Assembly (NCBI GenBank): GCA_000482145.1
Contig: AUXH01000525.1
Span: 1-13,645, forward strand
DNA length: 13,645 nucleotides
Reading direction: 5' to 3'
DNA from: Strigomonas culicis
Lineage: Eukaryota; Euglenozoa; Kinetoplastea; Trypanosomatida; Trypanosomatidae
Numbering within the stretch: the first letter of the stretch is position 1; each line of letters opens with the position of its first letter. Positions 6,242 to 13,440 of the stretch are shown here, one piece after another. Both the position numbers and the translations under genes were made by a program. The notes under the pieces are model-generated. The model saw only the letters and a list, made by a program, of their open reading frames with translations, was not told where the DNA came from and did not search any database.

Positions 6242-7681
6242 ATGCCTCGATTATATGTGTGGTGTGCGGGTGGAGCGGTATGTATGTCCACTCTTTTTGC
6301 ATATCAGAACTATTTCGTTGGGTACAGTGATCGAATGGTGGCTCTGGAAAGAGCCATTGAGCAGCAAAAGCAACCGTTAATCCATGTTTTGCAAGGTATT
6401 GCTGAATTAAAGGGGAGAGTGGAGAGACAAATCCAAGACAATGAAATGCACGGTCGTGTACTAAACGAGAAGAGCCCGGCAAACCTTCTTTCCTGCAGCT
6501 GCTGGGCCACAAACAAGGAGAAGATTCTCTTCTTTTTGCAAATCCAAAAGATGCGTGAACTTCTTCTAAGCGTCAAAAAAACGCGCGTGACAACCTCTAC
6601 GCAGAATGAGCGGGAGATGTGTGCTCTTTTAAATGAGTTGTGCAAACTGGAACGTCAGCATTGTACTAGTTTACGTTTTCGATTAGAAAAGCCTATGTGG
6701 CGAGAGCGAGCCCTTTGCTTTGGGTGCTTTTGCCTGTACATAGGTGTAATGAAGTGTGTGTTCCATCTCTTGTGTTACTTCGATTCGATCGTGGGGACTC
6801 ACCGACTTCAAAACACTGCCTATCATATGAATGTGCGTGCAGCTGAACTTATTCTAAACAGTTTAGAAATAGATTATGAGGTATGTGGAGACGTCTCACC
6901 GCTGGTGGTCATGGAAGAAGCATCTGAGAAACAGTTATGTGTGTTTCCTTCTCAGCACTGGATCGAGGAGGTTGGTGCTTGGGCGGCTCTTGGAAAAGTG
7001 GGATATCGCTCATCTCAGGTAGACCTTTCTGTTTGTAGAGGCGCGAGGAGTTGCCTGAGTTTTGGAGAGTGTTTTCAGCTCAAACTGAGTGAGAAATTTG
7101 ATGTTCCTTTCACCACTCTCAACCCATACTTTCTGCTATCCGACGCTAGTGCTGGATACCCGTCAGTTCCAAAAGAGAATCATACGCACAAAAAGTGTTT
7201 GTATTTATCTTCTTACGGTTTAACGGACGTTTTGTATCTTGGTGACTGCACAGAGAAGCAGCTTACCCGTGATGAAGCTTCAAGGGGTACGTCAAAGCAA
7301 GCCGTGTATGAATACATTCAGAAAAGACAGTACTCTTCAGTAAAAAAAGAACACATAGATGACAAGAAAAGAGCCGAATTGAATGACGCAAGTGAAGACA
7401 TATCAGTAAGCGAGGAACATGGCGAGTCTAGTGTAGGCAAGGCTACCGCAAGCAAACATTACCGTTTCTTTTCCCTCTGCTCACCCTCTAACTGTTGCAG
7501 TGTTTATGGTGGGAGGCAACCTTTTAAGCGTGAAGGTCACAAGGCGACGCATGGCAGGAGAACGTTGTTTTATAATTTTGAGGAGTTAAAACTGAACGTC
7601 CCTAGCGATTCTGTAGAAGACGTCGACCCAATCATCCCCACTATCTTGGAAAGCTTTACCAAACTACTACGTTGCGTTTAA
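6242..7681 (+). CDS. Membrane-anchored protein, tentative PEX3-like architecture
   Basis: This 479-residue protein has a likely N-terminal membrane anchor (about 7-27, WCAGGAVCMSTLFAYQNYFV), then helical, heptad-like sequence (about 30-75). Another helical stretch at 92-145 follows, and a second hydrophobic segment at about 155-180 (ALCFGCFCLYIGVMKCVFHLL). The central part is soluble. A charged, low-complexity linker lies at about 365-400, and a final conserved-looking helix has FTKLLR near the C-terminus. I do not recognise a family with certainty. An N-terminal anchor, an all-helical body and a hydrophobic helix preceded by a tryptophan (W153) recall PEX3, the peroxisomal (in kinetoplastids glycosomal) membrane receptor for PEX19; the kinetoplastid PEX3 is known to be highly diverged. 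This is a hypothesis, not an assignment. The start ATG follows a strong splice acceptor, and the stop is TAA. Confidence 0.6.
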   Translation: MPRLYVWCAGGAVCMSTLFAYQNYFVGYSDRMVALERAIEQQKQPLIHVLQGIAELKGRVERQIQDNEMHGRVLNEKSPANLLSCSCWATNKEKILFFLQIQKMRELLLSVKKTRVTTSTQNEREMCALLNELCKLERQHCTSLRFRLEKPMWRERALCFGCFCLYIGVMKCVFHLLCYFDSIVGTHRLQNTAYHMNVRAAELILNSLEIDYEVCGDVSPLVVMEEASEKQLCVFPSQHWIEEVGAWAALGKVGYRSSQVDLSVCRGARSCLSFGECFQLKLSEKFDVPFTTLNPYFLLSDASAGYPSVPKENHTHKKCLYLSSYGLTDVLYLGDCTEKQLTRDEASRGTSKQAVYEYIQKRQYSSVKKEHIDDKKRAELNDASEDISVSEEHGESSVGKATASKHYRFFSLCSPSNCCSVYGGRQPFKREGHKATHGRRTLFYNFEELKLNVPSDSVEDVDPIIPTILESFTKLLRCV

Positions 7682-7708
7682 CTAATTAAATAGTTGAACA
7701 TAAAAGAG

Positions 7709-7881
7709 TAGCATTCTTCTCATAGTATATTCACATTGATGGTATTGTTAAGTGTGACGAGTTGCTTTGTATTAACACAAACGAAAAAGAAAAGTATTTG
7801 CGCGTGTACACATGTGGAACCGACGCTAATATCGTCGATACCAATAACCGACGAAATAAAGACACATATGTAGTAACTGTA
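7709..7881 (+). promoter_or_regulatory. Leader of the SPOUT gene with a weak acceptor and an upstream frame
   Basis: The pyrimidine tract here is short (about 7711-7721) with AG at 7724-7725. The first ATG after it is at 7739 and opens a 44-codon frame that stops at 7871-7873, in a different phase from the main gene, whose first in-frame ATG is at 7882. The leader may carry an upstream ORF, or the acceptor used may lie further downstream. Confidence 0.35.
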
Positions 7882-9309
7882 ATGATGCCAGGTAACAACA
7901 ACATTCACTCCCGTTTTGTATCCTCGCCTTCTTGTTCAAGATTTCTTCTTACACAGTCGAGCTGGATGAAACGTAGTATTTGTGCCAAAGTCAAAAAAGA
8001 CTTCGATGCTTGGGCATACAATATCTTTTGGCCACGAGAGGGATGTAATCCAAAAGTGCAGCTTACAGTGGAAGACATAAAATTCGCCTATAATGCATGG
8101 AGTTTGCTGCGCCTCGCGATGTTTTACAACACGCCGTACCCTAAAGTTCTTAGTTCCTTGACGAATACAACGCCTTCTATGGATATTGTCTACGGGGGCA
8201 ATCGCCTTTTTCACATGTATTCTGCGACAGACGCACGACTCTCCGCTCAACATAAAAAGATTGCACTGACACCTCAGCACGAAAAAGCAGTTTCTCTTCA
8301 AGACTTTTTCCGTAACTGTGGCTCTCGACACTCGGAGGAAAAGTATGAACTGGTACTCGGCATGGAAAACGGTCTGTCTTCATCCGTTGCGGCGGCATGC
8401 GATATTCAATGTTACATTCCTCAGTATGGCTCCATTGGTTCTCTCTCGATGCTCTCGGCGCTTGCAATTGCAACGCACATAGCGGCATCAAGCCCACTGA
8501 AGTACTCTTGTCCCGGAAAGGGCCACATGCCACGAAGTAATCACTCGCACCACGTCACCGACAATGGAGCTAAGAATATGCCTCATGAAACCGATTTGCT
8601 TCACTTGTCGAACCAGGATATCAAGGAATTGCTCAAGACGAGGCGCGATACCTACTCGTTACAACTGGCTGTCATGATGTACAACGACTTTGGCGATCGA
8701 AATATAAGCGCCGTTATGCGCAATGCGAATGTGTATAATTGCGAGAAGATGATTGTTGTTAATCGACGGAAATTCAATCGTCGGGGTGCTGTAGGGACAC
8801 AAAAAGTACTGGATGTGGTATACACCCCTACGGTGGACGAGTGTACCCCCTTCTTGGACGGTTATGCTGTATGGCTGCTGTATCCGTACTATCCTTTTTT
8901 GCATGTGTATGGAAAGGACTTCACCAGGGCCGATCAAGAAGATGGTACATTCCTGCGGCCTCACGACCCACGTTTGTTAGAATGGCTTTCCACTGGTCAT
9001 GTGCTTTCTCCCAGACACCCTCTGTGCCAGCGACACCCTCAATTGTGCGACAAGGAGGTGTTTCTCGACGACGAACAAAGTCTGCTCGAAGCCGTCGGTG
9101 CTGTAAAATCGTCCGGATACCGTGGAATTATGCTTGTAGTACCAGAAGAGGGAGCTTCCACTCACCTTAATGTTGAGGAGATAGCCCACAAAGTGCTTTT
9201 CATTACACATCCTCATCGCTTGCAATCCAAAGTTCAACGGGGTTTGAATCCAGCCCTGAGTACTGCCATCGCCTTCGAGCGCATACGGACTATCATTGAT
9301 AGTGTGTAG
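7882..9309 (+). CDS. Tandem SPOUT (SpoU/TrmH-type) RNA methyltransferase-like protein
   Basis: This 475-residue protein seems to contain two SPOUT domains. SpoU-family enzymes use S-adenosylmethionine to 2'-O-methylate rRNA or tRNA and work as dimers with a knotted SAM site. The first domain (about 65-210) has motif 2-like VLGMENGLSSS (158-168) and motif 3-like CYIPQYGSIGSLSMLSALAI (177-196), but its motif 1 region (LAMFYNTPYPKVLSSLTNT) has lost the usual Asn/Arg pair. The second domain (about 258-470) has a good motif 1 (DRNISAVMRNA, with N274 and R280) but eroded motifs 2 (VVPEEGAS, 419-426) and 3 (GLNPALSTAIAFERI, 454-468). A low-complexity His-rich linker separates them. The start is the first in-frame ATG; a 515-residue reading would need TTG at 7762. 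Mitochondrial location is possible (basic, Ser-rich N-terminus). The family call is fairly sure; activity is uncertain. Confidence 0.72.
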   Translation: MMPGNNNIHSRFVSSPSCSRFLLTQSSWMKRSICAKVKKDFDAWAYNIFWPREGCNPKVQLTVEDIKFAYNAWSLLRLAMFYNTPYPKVLSSLTNTTPSMDIVYGGNRLFHMYSATDARLSAQHKKIALTPQHEKAVSLQDFFRNCGSRHSEEKYELVLGMENGLSSSVAAACDIQCYIPQYGSIGSLSMLSALAIATHIAASSPLKYSCPGKGHMPRSNHSHHVTDNGAKNMPHETDLLHLSNQDIKELLKTRRDTYSLQLAVMMYNDFGDRNISAVMRNANVYNCEKMIVVNRRKFNRRGAVGTQKVLDVVYTPTVDECTPFLDGYAVWLLYPYYPFLHVYGKDFTRADQEDGTFLRPHDPRLLEWLSTGHVLSPRHPLCQRHPQLCDKEVFLDDEQSLLEAVGAVKSSGYRGIMLVVPEEGASTHLNVEEIAHKVLFITHPHRLQSKVQRGLNPALSTAIAFERIRTIIDSV

Positions 9310-9596
9310 GCGTACGCGTTGCCCACTTCCATGATCTTCAAGGTAATGCTCTACGAAGATCAATCAAGAAGAAAGATCAAAAGCCCTTAATCCTTGTTGC
9401 TTTTTCGCTTTCACCCCTCTTTTTTTTTGTTTTGTTTTTGGTGTCTGTGGAAAAAACAGCATTGGCAGAGGAGCCGAGAAGTGCAAGGAGCGAAGAGAAA
9501 GACTAGTTCTTGTTTAATCACTTGTTTCTCTCCACTTCACAGGAAGAGTCTCATTCTTTGTGTTCAGAAATCTATTCCTTTCGACAACAGGGATCC

Positions 9597-9701
9597 ATGG
9601 TTTCCGAGAAGGTGGAGGGCTACATTCTCGAAGCACAAGTTAGCAGATTCTTTTGTGGCAAACTCATCACAGTAAAGCATAATAAGGAATCACTTTTTTA
9701 G
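9597..9701 (+). CDS. Possible 34-residue microprotein
   Basis: An ATG at 9597 opens 34 codons ending in TAG. It is the first ATG after the AG at 9541-9542, which follows a T-rich tract, so it would be the start on a trans-spliced transcript with a 54-nt leader. The peptide begins MVSEKVEGYILEAQV and is amphipathic and helical in look, with a basic C-terminus. I recognise no family. The frame stays open upstream of the ATG, so a longer ancestral reading frame is possible. The placement between two acceptors is the main support; chance is a real alternative. Confidence 0.3.
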   Translation: MVSEKVEGYILEAQVSRFFCGKLITVKHNKESLF

Positions 9702-9778
9702 TTGGATTGTTGAATATATTGCATCGCTTCTGAATGAATCACTGATGAATGCACGCACTAGAAATGAAGTGTATGACT

Positions 9779-9817
9779 CTCTCTCCTTCTTTTTTTTTTC
9801 ATGTCTCCGTTTTCCAG
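9779..9817 (+). promoter_or_regulatory. Polypyrimidine tract and trans-splice acceptor of the coiled-coil gene
   Basis: A pyrimidine run at about 9779-9800 continues through an ATG at 9801 to TTTTCCAG, with AG at 9816-9817. The ATG at 9801 therefore lies between tract and acceptor and would be removed from the mature mRNA. A second AG is at 9867-9868. Confidence 0.65.
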
Positions 9818-9923
9818 CGTGCTTTTCCTACACCGCATTCTTATTATTATTATTGTTTGCCATCTAAGCCGTCGCAAAACGCGCCCTGCTTGTACCGTTG
9901 AGGAGTGCACTCACGCTGCTTCC

Positions 9924-11486
9924 ATGGAGTTTGGCACGCTGGAGGGTACTGGTGATGCGGGCTGCATCTACTACTTCCGCGTGGATGCAGACTCACCGAT
10001 CTTCCCGACTCCAGAACACACGCATGTTTACTACGTTGTCACACAGATTCGCTCCCCTGAACCGGCCTTCTGTTTTCTGTGCAGCTTGTTCTGCGATTTG
10101 ACCGACCACGAACGGATGCAGCAATGGTACAAGCTGTACCATTCATCCATGGAAAAGGTCCCCTTCCGCGTCTTCTTTGAACTAGTACGTGGATATGCGC
10201 AGTATCCCTCCCCGACTGCAAGTGTGGGGCCAAGCCGCCAACTCGTCGCTCCTGCCTTGTTCACAGATCCAGTCTCAGCAAGACAGGCACTCCAAGACAT
10301 GGCTGCTGATCCCGCGCGGCCGTCCTTCCACCGCAAGGAAGCGGAGCCGAAGCAAAGCAGCGCAACACCAGAGAAGACCACTATGATGCCTCCGGCACGC
10401 CACCCACGCAAGTGCTCACCATCCACGTCGCCCACTAAATCGCCGCTGCGCTCTGGTGAAGACGTCGTGTCTACCATAGTGGGCGCTTCCCAGCCGTATG
10501 CTGTGTTTTCTGTGGAAGGTGCAGGATTACGAGATTTGTGGGAGCGAATGAATGTCAACCGAGAGGGCAGCATGCAGGCAATACAAAATGGTGGGGCACA
10601 GCAGCTGCCGCACGACCACGCCGCCGCTGGGAGAGGAGTCGCTGCCGCCACGAATGAGAAGCATGGTGTGAGCATAGAGACTGTGGCAGACGATGTAGAG
10701 GAGAACGGCAGCTCCGGTGAGCGTGTGAGGCGCTCCAAAAACCGACCACGAGCGAAGAAAATGCCCTTATACACAGAACATGCGAGGACAGGGCCGAGCG
10801 ATGCCACAGCCGAGGCGGCCGATCGTGAGCTTGTGCGCATGCTAAAGGACCAGCTTCGCGCAAAAGAGCTCGAGCTGGAGTCCGTGCGCCGAAGCGGGCA
10901 AGAGGAGCGACTGCGGTTTCAGAGTGAAATTGCATCGTTCGAGACGAGACTGCGAGAGATGAGTGGATCTCACGGGGAAGTGCTTTACAAGCTCGTGCGT
11001 GAGAACAAAGAAACGGTGGATCGGTTAGAGGCCGACATGGCGAGAAGGGAAGCTGAACTCCACCGCATCTATGATGTACGGGTCCAGGATAGAGATGTAC
11101 GCATCGTCCAGCTCACGGAATCTGTGCATGCTCTGGAGAAACGGCATCAGGAGCTTGATGAGCAGGCTGACAACTTTGCTGATTTGCAGGCATACATTAA
11201 GGAGTGGGAAAACTGCTACACAGTGGCGCGAGATGCGTATGCCAAGCTGTTAGAGCATCACCAACAGCTACGAGACGATCTGGCCCGCACGCAGGTGATT
11301 GTGGATCAACAGCGGCAGCATATTGTGGCGGCGAGCTCTTCCATGCAGAGAATGCAGAGTGGTCTGGCAATGGTTCGTGTGGAATTGCCACATCTTCTGA
11401 ATAGTGTGCTTTTTCAGAGCAGTAGCTCGGTAGAGGTCTCTCGCTTCGCGCGTGGTCTTGGAAGCAGTTCCCTTACCGGTGCCTGA
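9924..11486 (+). CDS. Kinetoplastid-type coiled-coil protein of unknown function
   Basis: This 520-residue protein has three parts. Residues 1-95 are compact and rich in Cys and aromatics (GCIYYFRVDADS, 13-24; FCFLCSLFCDL, 49-59; WYKLYHSSMEKVPFRVFFELVRGY, 68-91) and look like a small folded domain I cannot name. Residues about 96-290 are disordered, rich in P, S, A and K. Residues about 293-480 form a long coiled coil with heptads of L, E, R and Q. Such proteins are common in the kinetoplastid cytoskeleton, basal body and flagellum, but no function can be assigned. Its G+C and codon use are richer than in the 6242 gene. The ATG at 9924 is the first after the acceptor at 9816-9817; the alternative at 9801 would add 41 residues that only translate the splice signal (including an IIII run). 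Confidence 0.75.
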   Translation: MEFGTLEGTGDAGCIYYFRVDADSPIFPTPEHTHVYYVVTQIRSPEPAFCFLCSLFCDLTDHERMQQWYKLYHSSMEKVPFRVFFELVRGYAQYPSPTASVGPSRQLVAPALFTDPVSARQALQDMAADPARPSFHRKEAEPKQSSATPEKTTMMPPARHPRKCSPSTSPTKSPLRSGEDVVSTIVGASQPYAVFSVEGAGLRDLWERMNVNREGSMQAIQNGGAQQLPHDHAAAGRGVAAATNEKHGVSIETVADDVEENGSSGERVRRSKNRPRAKKMPLYTEHARTGPSDATAEAADRELVRMLKDQLRAKELELESVRRSGQEERLRFQSEIASFETRLREMSGSHGEVLYKLVRENKETVDRLEADMARREAELHRIYDVRVQDRDVRIVQLTESVHALEKRHQELDEQADNFADLQAYIKEWENCYTVARDAYAKLLEHHQQLRDDLARTQVIVDQQRQHIVAASSSMQRMQSGLAMVRVELPHLLNSVLFQSSSSVEVSRFARGLGSSSLTGA

Positions 11487-11867
11487 TGAATCTTCCGCGT
11501 GATGCTTGTAATAGGTAGTTCCCCTCTCTTTTCATATGCTTTTTTTTTGTTTCACGGCGTCACGATTTCCATAGAATTCTACTGTGAAGAGAAGGCCTGT
11601 AGAGGCACGATGCGATAGAATTGCCTTTGTGCAGCGAGCACAACACTCTAGATGTGATGACGACAATGACTTAGGCTAATCATGATGGCCGTACACTAAT
11701 CTGCATACATGTTGGATTCTCTATCACGGTGTATGTTCGCATTGTCAAATACGACATGCTACGCTGTTGTTGTTCTCTCTTCCTCTTGTTTTCCCTTTCG
11801 TCTTTGCTTTTCATTTTTTTTTCTTACTTATACCTTTTTCTTCTTCTGTATTTTACAAGTTCCTCAG
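11487..11867 (+). other. Spacer and pyrimidine tracts before the small surface ORF
   Basis: About 380 bp. A first tract at about 11520-11553 ends at AG near 11573-11574, followed by several very short ATG frames. A second, much longer pyrimidine stretch at about 11775-11855 ends at AGs 11858-11859, 11866-11867 and 11870-11871. No gene is seen inside. Confidence 0.55.
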
Positions 11868-12119
11868 ATAGTCCACAATATTCCGGTTACGGCGCTCGTT
11901 CTACTGCTGCTCAGCCTTTCTCTATTGAGCACTTCTCATGCAGCACAAACGGTGATCCCCATCACTGGCAGTTTCAACGTGCCGAATGCTGTTATCGATG
12001 GCGCTGTATACAATGTGAGCTCCATGACGACATCGTCGAGTACGTCGCTGAACTACATAACCGAGTGCACTGTGCAGGGGGACGGTGTATATATGACTGT
12101 TGATATAGCACCTTATTAA
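11868..12119 (+). pseudogene. Short secreted or surface-type ORF without a proper ATG
   Basis: The frame downstream of the splice-like AG encodes a strong signal peptide core (PVTALVLLLLSLSLLSTSHAA) with a plausible cleavage before QTVIP. About 57 mature residues follow, rich in S, T and V, with one N-glycosylation site (NVS), ending in TAA. No ATG precedes the signal peptide after the acceptor; an ATT codon (11880-11882) stands where a start would be expected. In-frame ATG at 11709 exists, but a protein from there (136 residues) would have to translate the whole pyrimidine tract. It looks like the N-terminal fragment of a surface protein gene, broken at both ends, or a gene with a non-AUG start. 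I do not recognise the family. Confidence 0.45.
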
Positions 12120-12597
12120 TACCTTGGCGTTCTTCATTTTCCCCCTTTTCTTAAAGACGATCATACCTTTTAGCTACTGTTCACGTGGTAGTATGATGCT
12201 TTGCATTTCTCTATTTCCAAGCGGTTTTAAAGTGTATGCGTATGTAGTATGCTGAATGATTTTTTTTTTTAAAGGAGCCAAGTTTTTTCTTTCTTTCTCA
12301 GTTTCCTGCATATGTTGAGTGTATGTAGATCAATTTTGAAATTCAAGTTTTCCCCCTTTCAACGTTCTTTTTTTTTTTTTTACATTCTTTCTTTAAATTG
12401 TTAAACAGCTCCCTCAGACAGTTCAGTATTGTATACGGGTGTAATATGTTTTCTGTCTGCAAGGCTGTAAGATAAGGTCCTTTTGTTTTTGTTTTCTTTT
12501 TTTATCAACGACTCGCATGATTTCGAATCTCCTTTGAGCATCACTTGAATACAAGCGTTCTTTTTTAGCACTTTTTTTTTATGAACAGGGATACATT

Positions 12598-12640
12598 GCG
12601 TGTTTTCCTACTTCTTAACTAATGTACATAGATGCAAGTA
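12598..12640 (+). repeat. Degenerate direct repeat, copy 1
   Basis: It starts GCGTGTTTTC and matches copy 2 at 12781-12823 without gaps, with 31 of 43 bases identical by hand alignment. The copies are 183 bp apart. Confidence 0.45.
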
Positions 12641-12780
12641 AACATGCACATATTCTTTTCTTTTGTGGTTTGAAATATGATGCTCCTAATGTTTTGATAG
12701 AAAGAAGATAATAATAATACAGTAGTTCAATTTGTCTTTTTTTTTGTTAACCAGTTTTGTTTTAATCTCAAAAACAAATC

Positions 12781-12823
12781 GCGTGTTTTCGTACTCCTAA
12801 TCTCTCGTATACAGATGTACGTG
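12781..12823 (+). repeat. Degenerate direct repeat, copy 2
   Basis: It starts with the same GCGTGTTTTC decamer as copy 1. Shared later blocks are TACT, GTA and AGATG at the same spacing. Confidence 0.45.
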
Positions 12824-13230
12824 CGCGGAAGTATTTTTATTATTATTATTGTTTCTTTTACGAAGATCAGAGACATAATATAAGCGTCCCATGATCGAAC
12901 GCTTTTTTCTATTCTCTTATTCGTAAACAGTAATAACAGTGATGCTACAGGAAATCTCTATCTTCAAAATACTGTTTTTTCTTTTTACATTCTTTTCTTC
13001 TTTTCAATTCGTTCTCTCGTTTGGTTTACGTTTCGAAGAGAATTCGATGTACTGAAATAAGAATGGGACACTATCATCACATTTGATTTTTACATTCGTC
13101 TTTTTTTTTTGTGTGTACTGCTCATTTGTACTACGTAAATATTTCTTTTGCCTCCCTTTCTCTCGTATCCTACGGCTAATTCTTCTTTGCTTTAGTGTCC
13201 GTTTCTATTTTCCTTAAGAGTGCTTGTCTC

Positions 13231-13440
13231 ATGGAGAGACTAGTCGTTTCTACGCTGACGTACTAGGGAAGTACCAGCACAACGTCGCTCCGCTGCGAGG
13301 AATAGCAACGCCGTTTCTTGCTGGAGCGGTGAAGAACTCTGGCACTACCTGTGGGATGTGATTAGAGACGCAGTATATGAATGAGTTGTCACCACTGACC
13401 TGCTGCTTATGGCCACGTACGGCCTCTTTTAACGAAGGCA
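13231..13440. pseudogene. GC-richer block, possible decayed coding relic
   Basis: This segment is compositionally distinct from the AT-rich DNA around it. An AG near 13193-13194 after a pyrimidine tract is followed by an ATG (13231) that opens only 11 codons. In the frame through 13257, plausible protein sequence runs (FYADVLGKYQHNVAPLRGIA and more) to a TGA at about 13360-13370. A third frame is open beyond, and a 63-codon frame also exists on the minus strand (13250-13441, no ATG at its beginning). Frame changes and stops suggest a broken gene or transposon piece, but I recognise no family and the direction is not certain. Confidence 0.3.

Larger units (their letters stand above)
9310..9923. 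other. Spacer between SPOUT and coiled-coil genes
   Basis: About 610 bp. It holds two polypyrimidine/AG units instead of one: a tract at about 9416-9440 with AG at 9541-9542, and a tract at about 9779-9800 with AG at 9816-9817. The second serves the coiled-coil gene. The first would process a short transcript that carries the 34-codon frame at 9597-9701. Confidence 0.55.
12120..13230. other. Gene-free AT-rich region with repeated pyrimidine/AG modules
   Basis: About 1.1 kb without an ORF of note. It contains several T-rich runs followed by AG: near 12370-12408, 12561-12588, 12738-12753 and 12902-12930. The phrase TTTTACATTC recurs near 12380, 12984 and 13088. Two 43-bp stretches (12598-12640 and 12781-12823) are related. 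It may be a graveyard of small decayed gene units or an unusually long 3' UTR. Confidence 0.5.

Noticed and set aside
10031..10840. Minus-strand 269-codon frame inside the coiled-coil gene
   Set aside because: Shadow of the GC-richer plus-strand gene; its S/A/T-rich translation has no domain and opposes the cluster.
163..11486. Reassigned stop codons as in Blastocrithidia
   Set aside because: All clear genes end at single stops at the expected protein ends and contain no in-frame stops.
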